64,000 nucleotides of DNA, taken from the NCBI GenBank assembly GCA_034509495.1, contig CM067509.1, positions 124,001 through 188,000 of the forward strand. The letters are read 5' to 3'. This DNA comes from Acestrorhynchus altus (Eukaryota; Chordata; Actinopteri; Characiformes; Acestrorhynchidae). A program made the position numbers and the translations under genes. The notes beneath the pieces were generated by a model, which was not told the DNA's origin, made no database searches, and saw only the letters and a list, made by a program, of their open reading frames with translations. Below, one piece after another: positions 31,729 through 45,400 of the stretch (positions within the stretch are counted from its first letter, which is position 1; every line of letters starts with the position of its first letter).

Positions 31729-34110
31729 TTTACATTTACATTTGTGGCATTTAGCAGACGCCCTTTTCCAGAGCGACTTACAAAAGTGCTTTGCTGTTTA
31801 CTTAGAACATCCTTAGCTAGTAGATAAGGCTGGAATCTAGAGATTCCACACATTTAGACTGTGTTGAAACAAAAAGTCTTTATGGAGTTAAATACTCCTG
31901 AGACAGATGAGTCTTCAGTCTGCGTTTGAAGACAGTGAGGGACTCGGCTGCTCGGACTCCCAGGGGAAGTTCGTTCCACCATTTTGGTGCCAGAACAGAA
32001 AAGAGTCTGGATGCATGTTCTCCTTGCATCCTGAGGGACGGTGGGTCAAGCCGAGCTGTACTTGAAGCTCGAAGGGCTCTTGGTGCAGCTCGAGTTTTGA
32101 CCATTGCCATCATGTATGGAGGGGCTGGTCCATTTTTGGCTTTGTAGGTCAGCATCAAGGTTTTGAATCTGATGCGGGCAGCTACAGGGAGCCAATGAAG
32201 GGAACGCAGCAGAGGAGATACATGACTGAATTTATGAACATTGAAGGCGAGCCGCGCTGCTGCATTCTGGATGAGTTGCAATGGTCTGATGGTCCGCATA
32301 GGAAGGCCAGCCAATAGGGAGTTGCAGTAGTCTAGTCTTGAGATGACAAGAGACTGAACAAGCACCTGAGTGGCCTCTCTAGACAGAAAAGGTGGAATTC
32401 TCCTAATGTTGTAAAGGAGAAATCTGCAGGACCGAGTCAGATTTGCAACATGAGTTGAGAACGATAGCTGGTCATCCACTACTACACCAAGACTGCGTGC
32501 TTCAGCAGATGGAGTGACCAGTGAGTTCTCAAGGGAAATGGTGAGGTCAGGATGAGGACCAGTGCTACCAGGAATGAATAACAGTTTGGTCTTGCTGGGG
32601 TTGAGTTTGAGGTGATGGGCTGCCATCCATGATGAGACATCAGAGAGGCAAGCTGAGATCCGGGATGAGACCTGGGTGTCGGAAGGTGGGAAAGAGAGGA
32701 TGAGTTGAGTGTCGTCAGCATAGCAGTGGTAAGTAAAACCATGAGAAGATATTACTTTACCAAGAGAAGTAGTGTAGAGAGAAAAGAGAAGAGGACCAAG
32801 GACTGACCCTTGAGGAACACCGGTGGATAGTCTGCGTAGAGCTGATGTGGAACGCTCTTCCAGGTATGATGTAAACCATTGTAATGCAGAACCAGTGATT
32901 CCAAGGCTACCGAGGATTGACAGGAGGATCTTGTGATCTACTGTATCAAAGGCTGCAGAGAGGTCGAGGAGAATTACAACAGATGATAGTTTGGCTGATC
33001 TAGCAGCATGGAGTTTCTCAGTGACCGCAATGAGAGCAGTCTCTGTTGAGTGTGCCGGTTTGAAGCCAGATTGGTTTGGATCCTTTAGATTGTTTTGATT
33101 GAGAAAGAGAGACAGCTGATTGTAGACAGATCGTTCGAGGATTTTTGAGAGGAAGGAGAGCAGTGATACTGGTCTAATGTTTGAACCATCAAGAGTTGGC
33201 TTTTTCAAAATTGGGACCACTCTGGCAGCTTTGAAAGTAGATGGAACATGACCTGATGACAGTGAGCTGTTTATGATAAGAGTAATGAAAAGAAGAAGGT
33301 CAGGAGCAATAGTCTGGAATAGAGAGGAAGGGATAGGGTCAAGGGGACAGGTGGTTGGATTGTTGGATGTGAGAAGATGAAGGATGTCAGTTGTGGAAAG
33401 TGGAGAGAAAGAGGAAAGAGATGGAGGAGGAGAAGAGTGCCTGGTGGGAGGAGTAGACGTTGGTGGAAGGGAGGGTGGAAAGGATTGGCAGATCTTATCA
33501 ACCTTTTCTTCAAAGAAGGTGACAAAATCTTCTGAGGTGAAGGTGGTTGGAGCAGGGAGGGTAGGAGGGTTTAGGAGAGAAGAGAAGGCAGAGAAGAGCT
33601 TACGTGGATCAGATGCCGATGCTTCCAGTCTCTCCTTGTAAAAGGATGATTTTGCACTGGTTATTTCCACTGAAAATCGCGAAAGCAGAGCCCGGTAAGC
33701 ACCGAGATCTGATTCCTGTTGCGTTTTCCTCCACTTTCTTTCAGCTAATCTCAATTCTCTTCGGTTGTTGCGCAGAACCTCTGTCAACCACGGGGAAGGT
33801 CTGGAGGTTCTTGCAGGCCTTTGAGAGAGAGGACAGAGAAGGTTGACTGAAGAGGAGATGGATGAAAGGAAAGTGTTTGTCGCACTTTCCAGTGGAAGGG
33901 AGGAGAAGGAATCAGGATGTGGAAGGGTTGTTAGGATAGTGGAGGTAAGAAAGGATGGGGAGAGAGTGTGGAGGTTACGATGAGGGGTGGAAGAAGTTGG
34001 CGGGACAACATGTGGAAAAGAAGGGAGGGAGAGCATGAAGGACATGAGGTGATGGTCAGAAAGGTCAAGGGGAGTAACTGTCAGATCCAAGGCAGGGACA
34101 GGTCTGCTAA
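31729..34110 (-). mobile_element. L2-clade LINE, 5'-truncated, with intact 736-codon frame
   Basis: The minus-strand frame at 31880-34090 is uninterrupted. It begins in the last residues of the endonuclease (LDLSDHHLMSF), so the 5' part is missing. Reverse transcriptase lies at about residues 285-500: VVPILKKPTLDGSNIRPVSL at 290, LLDLSAAFDTVDHKILL at 374, STGVPQGSVLGPLLF at 422 and catalytic YADD at 457. A C-terminal region (SRLDYCNSLLAGLP; KWWNELPLGVR) follows. The 3' end carries the conserved L2 tail (GGCATTTAGCAGACGCCC) and (ACATTT)n at 31729-31746. The intact frame marks a young insertion. It lies just upstream of rpe. Confidence 0.9.
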
Positions 34111-35040
34111 AGATTAGCAGCCTAATCCTTGTAAGGTTGTAAGACAGACAAAAGTTCCTACAGAGTCTAATTAAGTAAAATCCAGAGAAAACAGCCTAAC
34201 CTTACAAGCAGAGAAGAAAGATTCTAAGTACAAGAAACTGCAAGCACTCTAAAAAGCATAACATAAAAGGATAAAAAAAATTGATACATTACCCAGATAC
34301 CAGTCAGACTGCTTTCAAACTCAGAGATTCAGAGTCCACTGTAACTTGCTTTAAAGACAGGTAAAAGCAGATGATTAAACGTTAAAATGTATGCAAGTTA
34401 GAGCAAGTTTTACAATATTTCTATCTAGTGTTCTGAGACTACCAATTGTGTGGTTTACTGTACCATTAGAATTGTTGGAGGGTGCCCTCACATAAGCTGT
34501 ACAACTGCTGATGTACACTAATGTCATGGACTACAAAATCAGCCAACTTATCCAGCTCAGCATTGCTGAGGTCTAATGAACGAATCAATCAATCAATCAA
34601 GTTTATTTATATAGCGCTTTTTAGAACAACGGTATCACAAAGCAGCTTTACTGAAATCCAGGTCCAAGCCTCAACTGTGCAAGCCAGTGGGCAACATTGG
34701 CAAAGAGAAAGTCTGTCAGGCTAAGAGGAAGAAACCTTGAGAGGAACCAAGGTTCAAAAGGGGAACCCATCCTCCTCAGAAATATGTACCACAGCAAAAC
34801 CAGTGGTATATAATATCCATGTTATGTTGTTTTGTCACAGAAATAACTTCTTACAAAAAAAAAATCACACAAATTGACATGGTGCTCATTTTACCTGACT
34901 AAAATCTGTAGTGTTATTCGGTTTATCACAGTAATAATTCATGTGAAATAACTAAAATATGCATAATGTATAACTGAATTATGTTATTTAATTAATTTTA
35001 TTTACTTATTCTGTTTATTATTATTTACACTCACAGGCTC
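34111..35040. repeat. rpe upstream region with an interspersed repeat
   Basis: At 34575-34770, (AATC)n, GTTTATTTATATAGCGCTTT, CACAAAGCAGCTTTACTG and GAGGAAGAAACCTTGAGAGG mark a copy of the repeat that also lies at 12850 and 51505. The remainder shows no exon. Confidence 0.6.
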
Positions 35041-35164
35041 ATAATCTCCTTAATGGTTTGTAGTCTGTTCCCTGATGGAGTTTGTGCAGTTTCTGAAGTG
35101 TATTTTGCTGCTGTTAGCTTTATTGTATCACTTTATCACACTGACACTACGAATGAGGCGAGTC

Positions 35165-35277
35165 TGCGGCCCTGCAGTTCCACTCCCGCTCTTTTGGGGG
35201 CGGTATTGCACCTTCAGTTGGAAGCAGCAGCAGCTCGGCGCCACCACCACGACAGTGGACGCTTGTACAGAGTAGTC
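35165..35277 (+). promoter_or_regulatory. rpe promoter-proximal region / 5' UTR
   Basis: A short GC-rich island in AT-rich DNA holds GGGGGCGG (35196-35203), an Sp1-type GC box. No TATA box is apparent, as expected for a housekeeping gene. The transcription start cannot be fixed. Confidence 0.45.
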
Positions 35278-35399
35278 ATGGCTTACACGGCTAAAATCGG
35301 CCCTTCTATTTTGAGCAGTGACCTTTCACAACTAGGAGCAGAGTGCAAGCGAATGATGGAGTGTGGCGCTGACTATCTGCACCTTGACGTTATGGATGG
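35278..35399 (+). CDS. rpe: rpe exon 1 (residues 1-41)
   Basis: Encodes KIGPSILSSDLSQLGAEC to HLDVMDG, including S10 and metal ligands H35 and D37. The donor GG|GTGAGT leaves two bases for the next codon. The frame stays open upstream to 35053, but that stretch lacks family similarity. Confidence 0.95.
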
Positions 35400-36394
35400 G
35401 TGAGTGGTGAAGTTGTGTTTTCTCTTAAGTTGCTGCTTCTTCGGTTAGTTCGCTTAAATGATCTAAACGAGCTTCGCGACCGTCGTAGCTGAACCGTTTG
35501 GTTCAGGTCTCTGGGGTCAAACCGGCCTCCATATCGAGGAGATGTCAAACTGGCCTCTAGTGTTTGGGACTAACGTGCGTATACGACGCATTACGGTAGC
35601 GGGACGAATTTCAAAATAAAAGCCCCAAGCCGCTGAAAGCACGTGGGCGCCCTTTCGCCTCGATTAAATAATAAATGTAAAATAAAATAATGAAAGACTG
35701 AATGACTAAATATAGGAATAAATAAACCAAAAGGAAAATATTATTAACATGTAGACAATACGTGTTGACAATAATGTTTAATAAAAAAAACTGGACGTTT
35801 TATTATTAAATATAAAATAAATGAATGAAAGACTGAATGAGTAAACAAAAAGGAAAAAGTATTAATAAACCCAAATTAACATAACTCGTCCTGCAAACTG
35901 TGTTTAGGGGAAAGGTGGAGGTGTTGACATGAAGGTTTAATAAAGAAAAACAACTGAACTAGATTGTTTAATTGTTAAATATATATTAAATTAAATACTG
36001 AAAGACTGAATGAGTAAATACATGAATGAATATTATTAAACACAAACGAACATATTTCATATGTTTCATCACTATATTAACATGTAGAAAATGTATGTAT
36101 AAAAAATGTATAAAAACTGAACGTTTTCATATCACAGACCAGTTAAAACACTTTAAAGGTAGTACAGCACACTCACACTCTCAAGGTGTCTGTCAGATAT
36201 TCTGAAGCGTCTTTTGAAAAACCCTTTAAATTGCAGTCAGGGGAGAAGGTGCTGTGGCTGAAGATGCAACAGAAATCCTCATACTCTTGTAGGAGTACAT
36301 AAGTGAAGCCTTGTTAATCAAATCAACTTTAGACTAAACAAAACATTCTTGATCGTTGGTAGATTAATCCCAGCATTTGTTTTCTAAATAATTT

Positions 36395-36427
<33 letters not shown>

Positions 36428-39400
36428 TGTGACACATAATGGTGACCAGAAAGTTACACATTTTAATACACTGACAAATGTTTAATACAGCGTCTGTGTC
36501 AACAGTTTCCAAAAGAGGCCTACCTGATTTATAATTGAGAAAATCTCAGCATTTTTTCCTTTGATAACAATAATAAGGGCCTAAAATGCACTGTCTGATC
36601 ACAGTATGTAATAAATGTAGTTAATGTTTCATGAATATCAAATGTTACAAGCCCATCAAAACCGAATCGAAAACTGTCATCCTGATCATGGTCTGTGTTT
36701 TGGGGATACTATTTATCTTGAGGCCTGTGCCACAATCTGAGTGCTTTGGAGCATTGGAAATGCTGCAACAATGAGAATGAATAAAAAAATGAATAATATA
36801 TGTTCAAAAAACAATAGGCCTTTGGATGTAGGCAGCTCCAGTGCTTGGGGTCATAATAATCATTCCAAAAAAAATAGGGCTTTGCACCTTTAGTGCCTGA
36901 GCCTTATTAAACACATTTCTGCTCAGTTTACAACAACATACTGTTGAATATATAAAAAAATATTCAGGTTTTACTAAGCTAGGTTGTGGACTTTTCAGTT
37001 TGCAGTTGTGGATAAGGACTATTGGAAATTATTTTCAGCCAGCACATAAATGTGTTTTGCAGGGTAAAACACGTCATTACACATGTGGCCCTGAGACATA
37101 AAGTTTTTTTCTTGATGAAATAGCAAATGAGAAGTCTGGCTGCTATATTTATTTACTTTGCTTTTCTGTTACTCATCCAACCATTAATATGTTTAGTATC
37201 TTTCAACATCCTTTATTTGCACATACTTTTTTTTTTTTTTACACAAATTTAGCTTGACACAAAAACTGGGTTTTAAATTCAACAGTCAAGTAGATGTCCA
37301 GATAACACTAGATAGCACTTTATAGCAAAGGCCAGAAACTCTACTGTTCAGGAGACTGAAGCCATTGCAGTGCAGGGGTGTACAGGGAGCACTACTGAAG
37401 ATCTTTTTCAGTACTGTAGAACCAGTGGTGATATTTTATGGAGCAGCATCTTAACTGCAGGAACCGACTTGGCTGACTTATTATACCTGTGGTGGCAGAC
37501 AGGTGGATGTAATTCAAAACAACATCCATGCTGTAGAGTGACTCTCACTCCATGGATTAGAATATGGCAACTGGGCAGATCCTTGCGTGATCAGCTGTTT
37601 CAGCTGAAATGTGTGTAAACGTGTCATTGCAGTGCCTTCCTTCCTGCTACTGTTAGACTAACACTGCTTCCAGCAGAACCCCATCAGTAGATCATATACA
37701 CATACAGAATGTAGATTGTAAAATCAGCCCCATTAGACCCACCCCCCAATCTGAAGGCCACATACATACATACATACATACATATTGTAAACTGAATTTT
37801 TAGCATACCGTAGTGCAAAATATCTTATAAGTCTTATTTATCTTATTTATTACCAGCAGCCTCTCTAATCTATTCTTCTACTGTGTTTTGGGAACTACCA
37901 GCAGAATACTGTGGACAGGCCTGAAAGTCCAAAGTGGAGCATATAACAATCATTTATCTAAGGTATGAGCATGAACATATAGACACTAGACTTGCTGCAG
38001 GTCTATTGACTGAGCAAATAAAACCCCATTGTAATCTAATCTATATGTAATGCTTGGCCAGGTTTCTCCCTATTTAAGAGGTGAGAGTATCTGATTACAT
38101 CAGTACATTAGGGATATTTCAAAGGTTCATGTAATCTGTACTGCAATAGATATGATGTGACTTCAAGCTGAGCTCAATATCAAAAAAACAAAATATATTA
38201 ACACATTGTTTGGCCTTAGGTTTTGAGAATATTGACCTAAGAGTCTTTCTCTTTATTTTGCCGCTGAAAAATGTTAGACATCCAAATGGGTCTATAGTGA
38301 CAAAACGGGTATTTAATTATACATAATCTAAATACAGAGTGAAAAATGTATGTGATACAAACTGACACTGTAATCATTTATACTGTTTTTGCTTTCAAAT
38401 GACAAATCAGAGTCTTGATAATTTCAAAATACACAGTCAGGAATGGGCAATTGACAGGCAGCTGATTATTTACCAGATATGCAACATTACTAGTGCATCT
38501 AAAAAAATTTATATTGTGAAAATTTTTGTTCATAATGTAATTTACTTTAATTTGAAATGACACATCATCTTGATGTCTTGATGCATTATCTGAGATTCAT
38601 GTTGTGAATGGTGTACCACCTTTAGGATGTTAAATTGGTCTGTGCAAACTAGTCACAGACCAATCGGATGACATTTATTTGACTTTAATTTTGAATTAAA
38701 AATCATAACATTTCAGTTTTTTTAAACCTTATTTTCAACACCTCAATTTGTTTATCCTGTTTGTTTTTAATAATATATTAATTTGTTTGTTATTCTTATT
38801 CCCCGGGTGAGGTGACCTGGGAAGTTTCTGTGTGGAGTTTGCATGTTCTCCCTGTGTTCGCGTGGGTTTCCTCCAGGTACTCCGGTTTCCCCCACAGTCC
38901 AAAGACATGCATGATAGGTGAATTGGTAACTCTGAAGTGGCCCTTAGTGTGTGGATGTGTGTGTGCATGTGTGTGTGCATGTGTGCGCCCTACGATGGAT
39001 TAGCGCCCTGTCTAGGGTTGTTTCCCGACCTTGCACTCAGAGTTGCCAGCTGGGCACCGGCTCACCCGTGACCCTATTCAGGAATAAGCTACACACTCAT
39101 ATCATACAATTATGATTTATCAGGGGTTCTTTAGCAAAGAAATTGGTTCTATAAAATCAAATAACTCAAATATGTTCAATCTGAACATAAAAGGGTTCAG
39201 ATTGATGGAGAATGTGCTGTAGATGGTTCTATTTAGAACCATTTTCATTACTAAAAACCCTTGAAGAGCCATAATTGTTAAGTGTATAATGTGAAGTATA
39301 TGCATATCTTTGCAAACAATGTGGAGGCTTGTTTGACCAAGCTTTTTGACATGAAGGCTGCCTTGACTGCAGTGTTTTCTGCTAGTCACCAGGCTGGTGT

Positions 39401-42400
39401 GGACAGACTGCAGTTTGATATTCAGAAGATTTGAAATCCCGCTCTTCAACCATCATGAAAACATAGATTGATTAGACCAACAAATATTATAAATATAATA
39501 TTATTAAAGTAAAGAATGTAATTAAAATTAAATGAAAAATATAGTCACAAGCAGCCGTTATCACCCTTACACCTGTGTAATGTGATGACAATAAAACATG
39601 AGTTATCAGGGTCCGAGCCCATATTAGCCCACAGTCAGGCCCAATATACCAGTATGTGACCCATTCCTGGTAAGGAAGCCACAATGTGTAGTTTGTGCAT
39701 GTGGCTATTATATGTGTACATGTAAATACGTGATGAAACATTATTGATTGATAGCAGCCATGTTTTTTTGAACATTCATGAGACTCACAGATACTGGTCC
39801 AGGACATCAATGCCAATTTTCATGTCAATCGGACAGCTTTTGTTGCTGTAGCAAGTTTTTTCTTGTCATAGCACCAGTTAGTGATGCTATACCACTAAAC
39901 ATTGATAATTGTCTATGGTCCCATAGGATACATGCCTGTGAAGGTTCCGAGGAATCGGACAAAGCATTTCTGAGTTAGAGCGTTAAATGTGTGATTTTTT
40001 TTTTTTGTAATCTGAGATCCCCCCATTGGTATATTTACACAAGTTTGCTTGATGTCTCAATGACATTTTGTTTAATTGGCTCAAACCTGGAGTTATTAGC
40101 CAATGATTTTTTTATGCTCTGCCCAGAAGGAATGATTGAGATTTTGTAGATCACATTGGTTAAAAGTTTTTTGGATATTACTTTCATATTACTTTACATC
40201 ATAAGTTGTTGCACAATTTGCATTTGTCGAAAAATGTTAAACGTTTCTAAATGGCATGCATTTGCAAAGCTGTCAAGATCATAACTGCATTAACTGATAC
40301 CAACTGCATGTGTTACCTAAATGGTACTAAACAAATACATGTTTAAGTATTTTAATATATCAATAGGGCCTCCAGTGGCCAATACATGTCATACTTCATT
40401 AGGTAGTAGAGAGTCTACTACTAAAGTGCCTGGAGACATGCATCAAATTTTGTGTAAGATTGTAAGACATCAATTGTAAGACATTTAAGTACATGCTGAA
40501 ATTTATTCAGCTTTATTATTATTATTAGGCAGTGTTATCGTAAGAAGGCATCATTACACTGAAGTGTACATTCAATTTTTACCATTATGTGGTGTGATGT
40601 TGGTTGCATCAACAGACACTGTACAGAGTTATTTGTAATTTGATGTTGGCACAATGTCTCTGTGTTACTTGAACCAGCAAACATTAGCATAGTTTAGACA
40701 TGCTACAACATTAGTTGCAACATTAGTATTTCTACTCTAATACAATCTCCACCATCACTCACACAAAAGCCTTTATAAACACTATTTATCTTCTTTTAAT
40801 AGAATAGAAGAATAGAATAGAACTTTATTGCTCTCTTGGGAGGGTTCCCTCAGGGAAATTAAGGTTCCAGCAGCAGCATCAGTACAGTACAGAAAAAGGG
40901 TAGGAAGATAAGATAATAATTATACTATAAAGAAGAAACACTATATGAATGTAAAGAATATATAGTATAGGGACTCCATTACAATATAAAATATATATAT
41001 ATGTATAAGGTTGTGCAGCTTTGGTACTGTCTGTGTATGACCCTAATCATTTTCCATTTCTGACATTTTGTGATGTTTTAAATCTTCAGCTAGATTTGTT
41101 GTTTTTGTGTTTTCTCATGTTGACTTGAAGGAAGGAAGAAATGAAATGTCTACAGCTGAAACTCTTTATGCTGTAGAGAGAAAAAAATAGAGATGTTGAG
41201 AATGTGACCATATTCAACTGAACACAGAGACCATGTTTCACAGTTCAATTGAAAGTGAAAGGTAAACCTAATTGTCTGAACAGAAATTGTTCCTCACTGA
41301 TTCAATATGGTTCAGATGACTCTACTACCTGTTACCACAGTATACACTGGTTTGCTCTCATTTATAAAACTCTCATTGGTCAAACACTTCCCCTTACTTT
41401 CAAAACCTGATGAAACCAGTATCTGTTGCATACACAACCCCAGTTGAAATTTCCCAAAACAAGCACCACATTTGGCTCCTAATTAGTTCATTAATCTGCT
41501 GCTAGACATGAAATGGTTAACATCAGCAACAAGTTGTTTTACTAAACGTTACTAACATTAAAGGTCAACTTGCTAACTAAGATGTATCTTGTTTTTGGTA
41601 AACATAGCTATGTTGGATCAGTTACCTTCAGTCCACCTTAAATGTATACAAAGTTAAATGTAGCTGCTGCTGCACTTAAAACTGAAAAAGAAGCAGTTAC
41701 ACCCAGAAGAGTCCAAATGTGTAAATGTCTGGAAATTAGTGCAATTAGTGTAATAAAGTGTAAACATTTACTGACTAAAGGGATTCCTTAATCAAACCAT
41801 TTTGTAGAAAGGTTCACAATCCTGAAAATGAATGGATTTGTTGCACTTTTGTTTGTGTTTTAATAAATAAGCTCATCTGTATTGTTGATTATTCAATTGC
41901 AGTTTGTAACTCCTAATGTTCTCCTGTACAGCAAGACACTATATATTCTTCTCAGACTTGCCTAAAACTGAAAAGTTGAGAATTAAAACTTCATTTTATT
42001 AGATATAAAAACTGGCCTTTGGTCCATTTTTAAGGGGGGGGGGGTATAGCAGAGATTGCAGCCATTAATACTGCAATTGCAATGTTAAAAATGACACCTA
42101 CTAGAAAGCAGACATTTTGCCATTGAAACACTGATCGTTTTATCTTTACAGTTATTGCACATTGTTTTATATATGACAGCTGCAACTGATTTAGTTAATG
42201 ATTAGATAATGATTAAAGAGGACTTCAGAGCCATCTGTCCTATTTAAACATCAGATATTTGGTTTCAGAAAGTCTTTCAGAAAGACCACTATAGATGCAA
42301 ATGTGTCTGTGAAGGGATTTAAAAAGATCTCAGAACAATTAGAAATCAGCCATTTCACTGTCTGGAAACAAGTGGAATACAATGAAAACAACTGCCAATA

Positions 42401-45400
42401 TGGCCAGGTCAGGTTGCCCTAGCAAGTTCAGCTCAAAAGCAGGCTGCAGTGTATATATAAAGAAGTCTCCAACAATCCTAAAATGTCATCGTGTTTTAAA
42501 GACATTTTTTCAGTTATGTGTGTTTAGTTATATCTTTCATAGTTGAAATGAAGATCAAATGTCCATATATTTAAATATGTTAAAGTAAAAGTTGTTCATG
42601 GGCTGTCCTAACTTTTCACGTTGCTGAATGTTTGTTGTTGCTGCTGCTGTTTTTAATTGTCCTTGTATCCTCCTCAAGTATCATTTGTTTGACAGACTGT
42701 TACTGGACATAAGAATTGACCCCATGGGATGATGTTTACATGCTGGTGGAACATTGGGAGAGTGTCCTGCAGATTCACACAGTGACACAGACTGCCACTA
42801 CATACTGCTGCAGTGTGCTGTAGTTCATAAAATCCACAGCCTACCGAACATTCCATTTAACTCTGAAGGCAAACGGGCGTGGAGACCATTGTTAAATTGC
42901 ATTGTCTCTGCTGAGCTGTACAGTATTACTGTTTTACTGGCAGTAGCTGCTGCACCACTGCATGCTGCCACTGTAGGAATTGTATTGGCTAGGTGAAGAG
43001 CAGTGCCTGGTTTCCTCCAGACATGATGCTTGGCATTCAGTCCAAAAAGTTCAATCTTTCTGTTTCTCATGATCTGAGAGACCTTTAGGTGCCTTTTGGC
43101 AAACTCCAGACAGGCTGTCATGATCCTTTTACTGAGAAGTGGCTACCGTCTGGCCAGTCTACCATACAGGCCTGATTGGTAGAGTGCTGCAGAAATGGTG
43201 AAAGGTTCTCCTCTCTCCTCAGAGCAATGTTGGAGCTCTGTCAGAGTGACCATTTGGTGCTTGGTCACCTCCCTGACTAGGGGCCTCCTGTCACAATCGC
43301 TCAGTTTGGCCAGGCAGTCAGCTTAATGAAGTGTTTTGCGTTATGGCAAAGGTCTGAATACTTATCGACAGGTTATATTTTTGTGTTTTTATTTTTAATA
43401 AATTTGCAAAGATTTCACACAAACGTTTCTCATTGTCACCCTGTGTACTTTGTTTAGAATTTTGAGGGGGAAAATGAATTGAATTCATTTTAGAATGAGG
43501 GTGTAACATAACATAAAATGTGCAAAAAGTGCCATGCCATCCTGGATGGTCCAGCTGGATGGAGTAGTGTATGGTCAGTGGATGACCTCTGTCCCAACAA
43601 GGCTGCGACATCAGCAAGGAGGTTTTGGGCTGGATTCACGGGGAATCTGAAGGTGTGACCTTGGCAAAGTTTCTGACTGCTTTCTTTCTTTCATGGTGCA
43701 AAAAGAACTGTGCCTTCCATAGCATCTTCATGCATGACACTTCTGGAGTATCAAGTATCAAGCAAAAGATCTGTGAGGGTGGAAGGCAGTTCACATCAAA
43801 ACAGCAGCTCTGGGATGCCATTCTAACATCCTACAAGGAAATTCAAGCAGACACTCTTCAAAAACTCAAGTTCAATGGATACTGTTCATTGGAACTGTGA
43901 TATCAAAAACGTGGTCCAGATATAACAATGATCCATTCCATTTGGACCCAAACAACTTTAGCTTAACCACTGAATATGGAGCAAGCAAAGCTTAATACAC
44001 ATACAAAACCAGTTATCAAATAAAACACATCAATGGCATTCATTTCTTAAATAAAAGTCAAATACAAATCATATGCCTTTTTTGCAGCTTTCTGATTTAG
44101 ATTTCACATTTCCATGTGTTAACAATAAATTTAAAAATAAAATAAACAAATAATAATAATAATAATAAATAGTAATACTAATAAACCACTAATCATATCA
44201 TTCAATGAATGTGCAACCATTCAAGTCCATGCTTTGCAGCAGCAAGAAAAAGTGCATAAAGAAAAGGTTAATTATAGCTCAGGTTTTGCACACTGATCTA
44301 CTCTGATGTGTCCAAGCCTGACATCTCTTCTAGAAAACTCAAATCAATAAAATTAAACTCTCCCTCGTTGAAGGGCCAGGCTGATTCTGTGAGCTGTGCT
44401 GCCACAGTGAAATCAGCTTTTATAGCAGCCTCACTTTTTGGTGTGTCTTTTCTGAATATAGTCTGCTGTGAAACCATCTCCTCTGCTGGCCCAAGTGCTT
44501 ATACTTGTCATGGTGTTTGGTTTCATAGTGTTGTCTAATGTTCTCTTTGGTTATAGCCACATATGAGACGAACAGGTCTGTCTTTACAGATGTAAACAAA
44601 TATTCTGCCACCTTTCCAGACAGCTTCTGCTTTCTGCCTTTCTTTTCGCCATTTTTGGGAAGGATAACATGGTGCCAGTAGTAGCATGAGGTTGCTATGA
44701 CTACTGTCAACAGAGAAGAAGGTGTTTGTTGGTCCTGGCCTGACTGACGTGCCAAAACACCAGCAGAGCATTATGGGATTTGTAGTAGTCGTATCATACT
44801 GCACTTTGCTCGCAACGCTGTATCTACAAGAACTGTTCATCTAATTCTTTCACGCAGTGGTCTTTATGGGTGAATTGGTGCTCAGAAAACAACAAAACAA
44901 TCGTGTTGCATTTGCCAGGGCCCACAGCTTACAAAAAGGATGGACAGTGGAAAAGTAGCAGAAGATTGATTTTTCTGATGAATCATCCATTGAACTGCAT
45001 CTTAATCACCGCAAATACTGCAGAAGACCAGTCGGAACCCGCATGGAGCCAAGGTTCACCCAGAAAACAGTCAAGTTTGGTGGAGGAAAAATCATGGTTT
45101 GGGGTTACATTCAGTATGGGGTGTCTGAGAGCTCTGCAGAGTGGATGGCAACATCAATAGCCTGAAGTATCTAGAAATTCGTGCTGCCCATTACATTCCA
45201 AAGCACAAGAGAGGGCAAATTCTGCAGCAGGATGGTGCTCCTTCTCATACTTCAGCCTCCACATCCAAGTTCCTGAAAGCATAGAAGATCAAAATGCTCC
45301 AGGATTGGCCAGCCCAGTCACCAGACATGAACATTATTGAGCATGTCTGGGGGAAGATGGAGGAGGAGGCTTGGAAGAAACCAAAAAATCTTGATGAACT

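Noticed and set aside
35053..35277. In-frame extension of rpe upstream of the chosen ATG
   Set aside because: No family similarity. The protein start MAYTAKIGPS aligns exactly with known RPE, and catalytic residue numbering then matches.
36397..36425. (CA)n as a CRISPR-like or regulatory array
   Set aside because: It is a plain dinucleotide microsatellite. No spaced direct repeats of CRISPR type occur anywhere in this eukaryotic window.
43318..43617. Minus-strand open frame of about 100 codons
   Set aside because: Runs antisense through Tc1 terminal sequence and has no similarity of its own.
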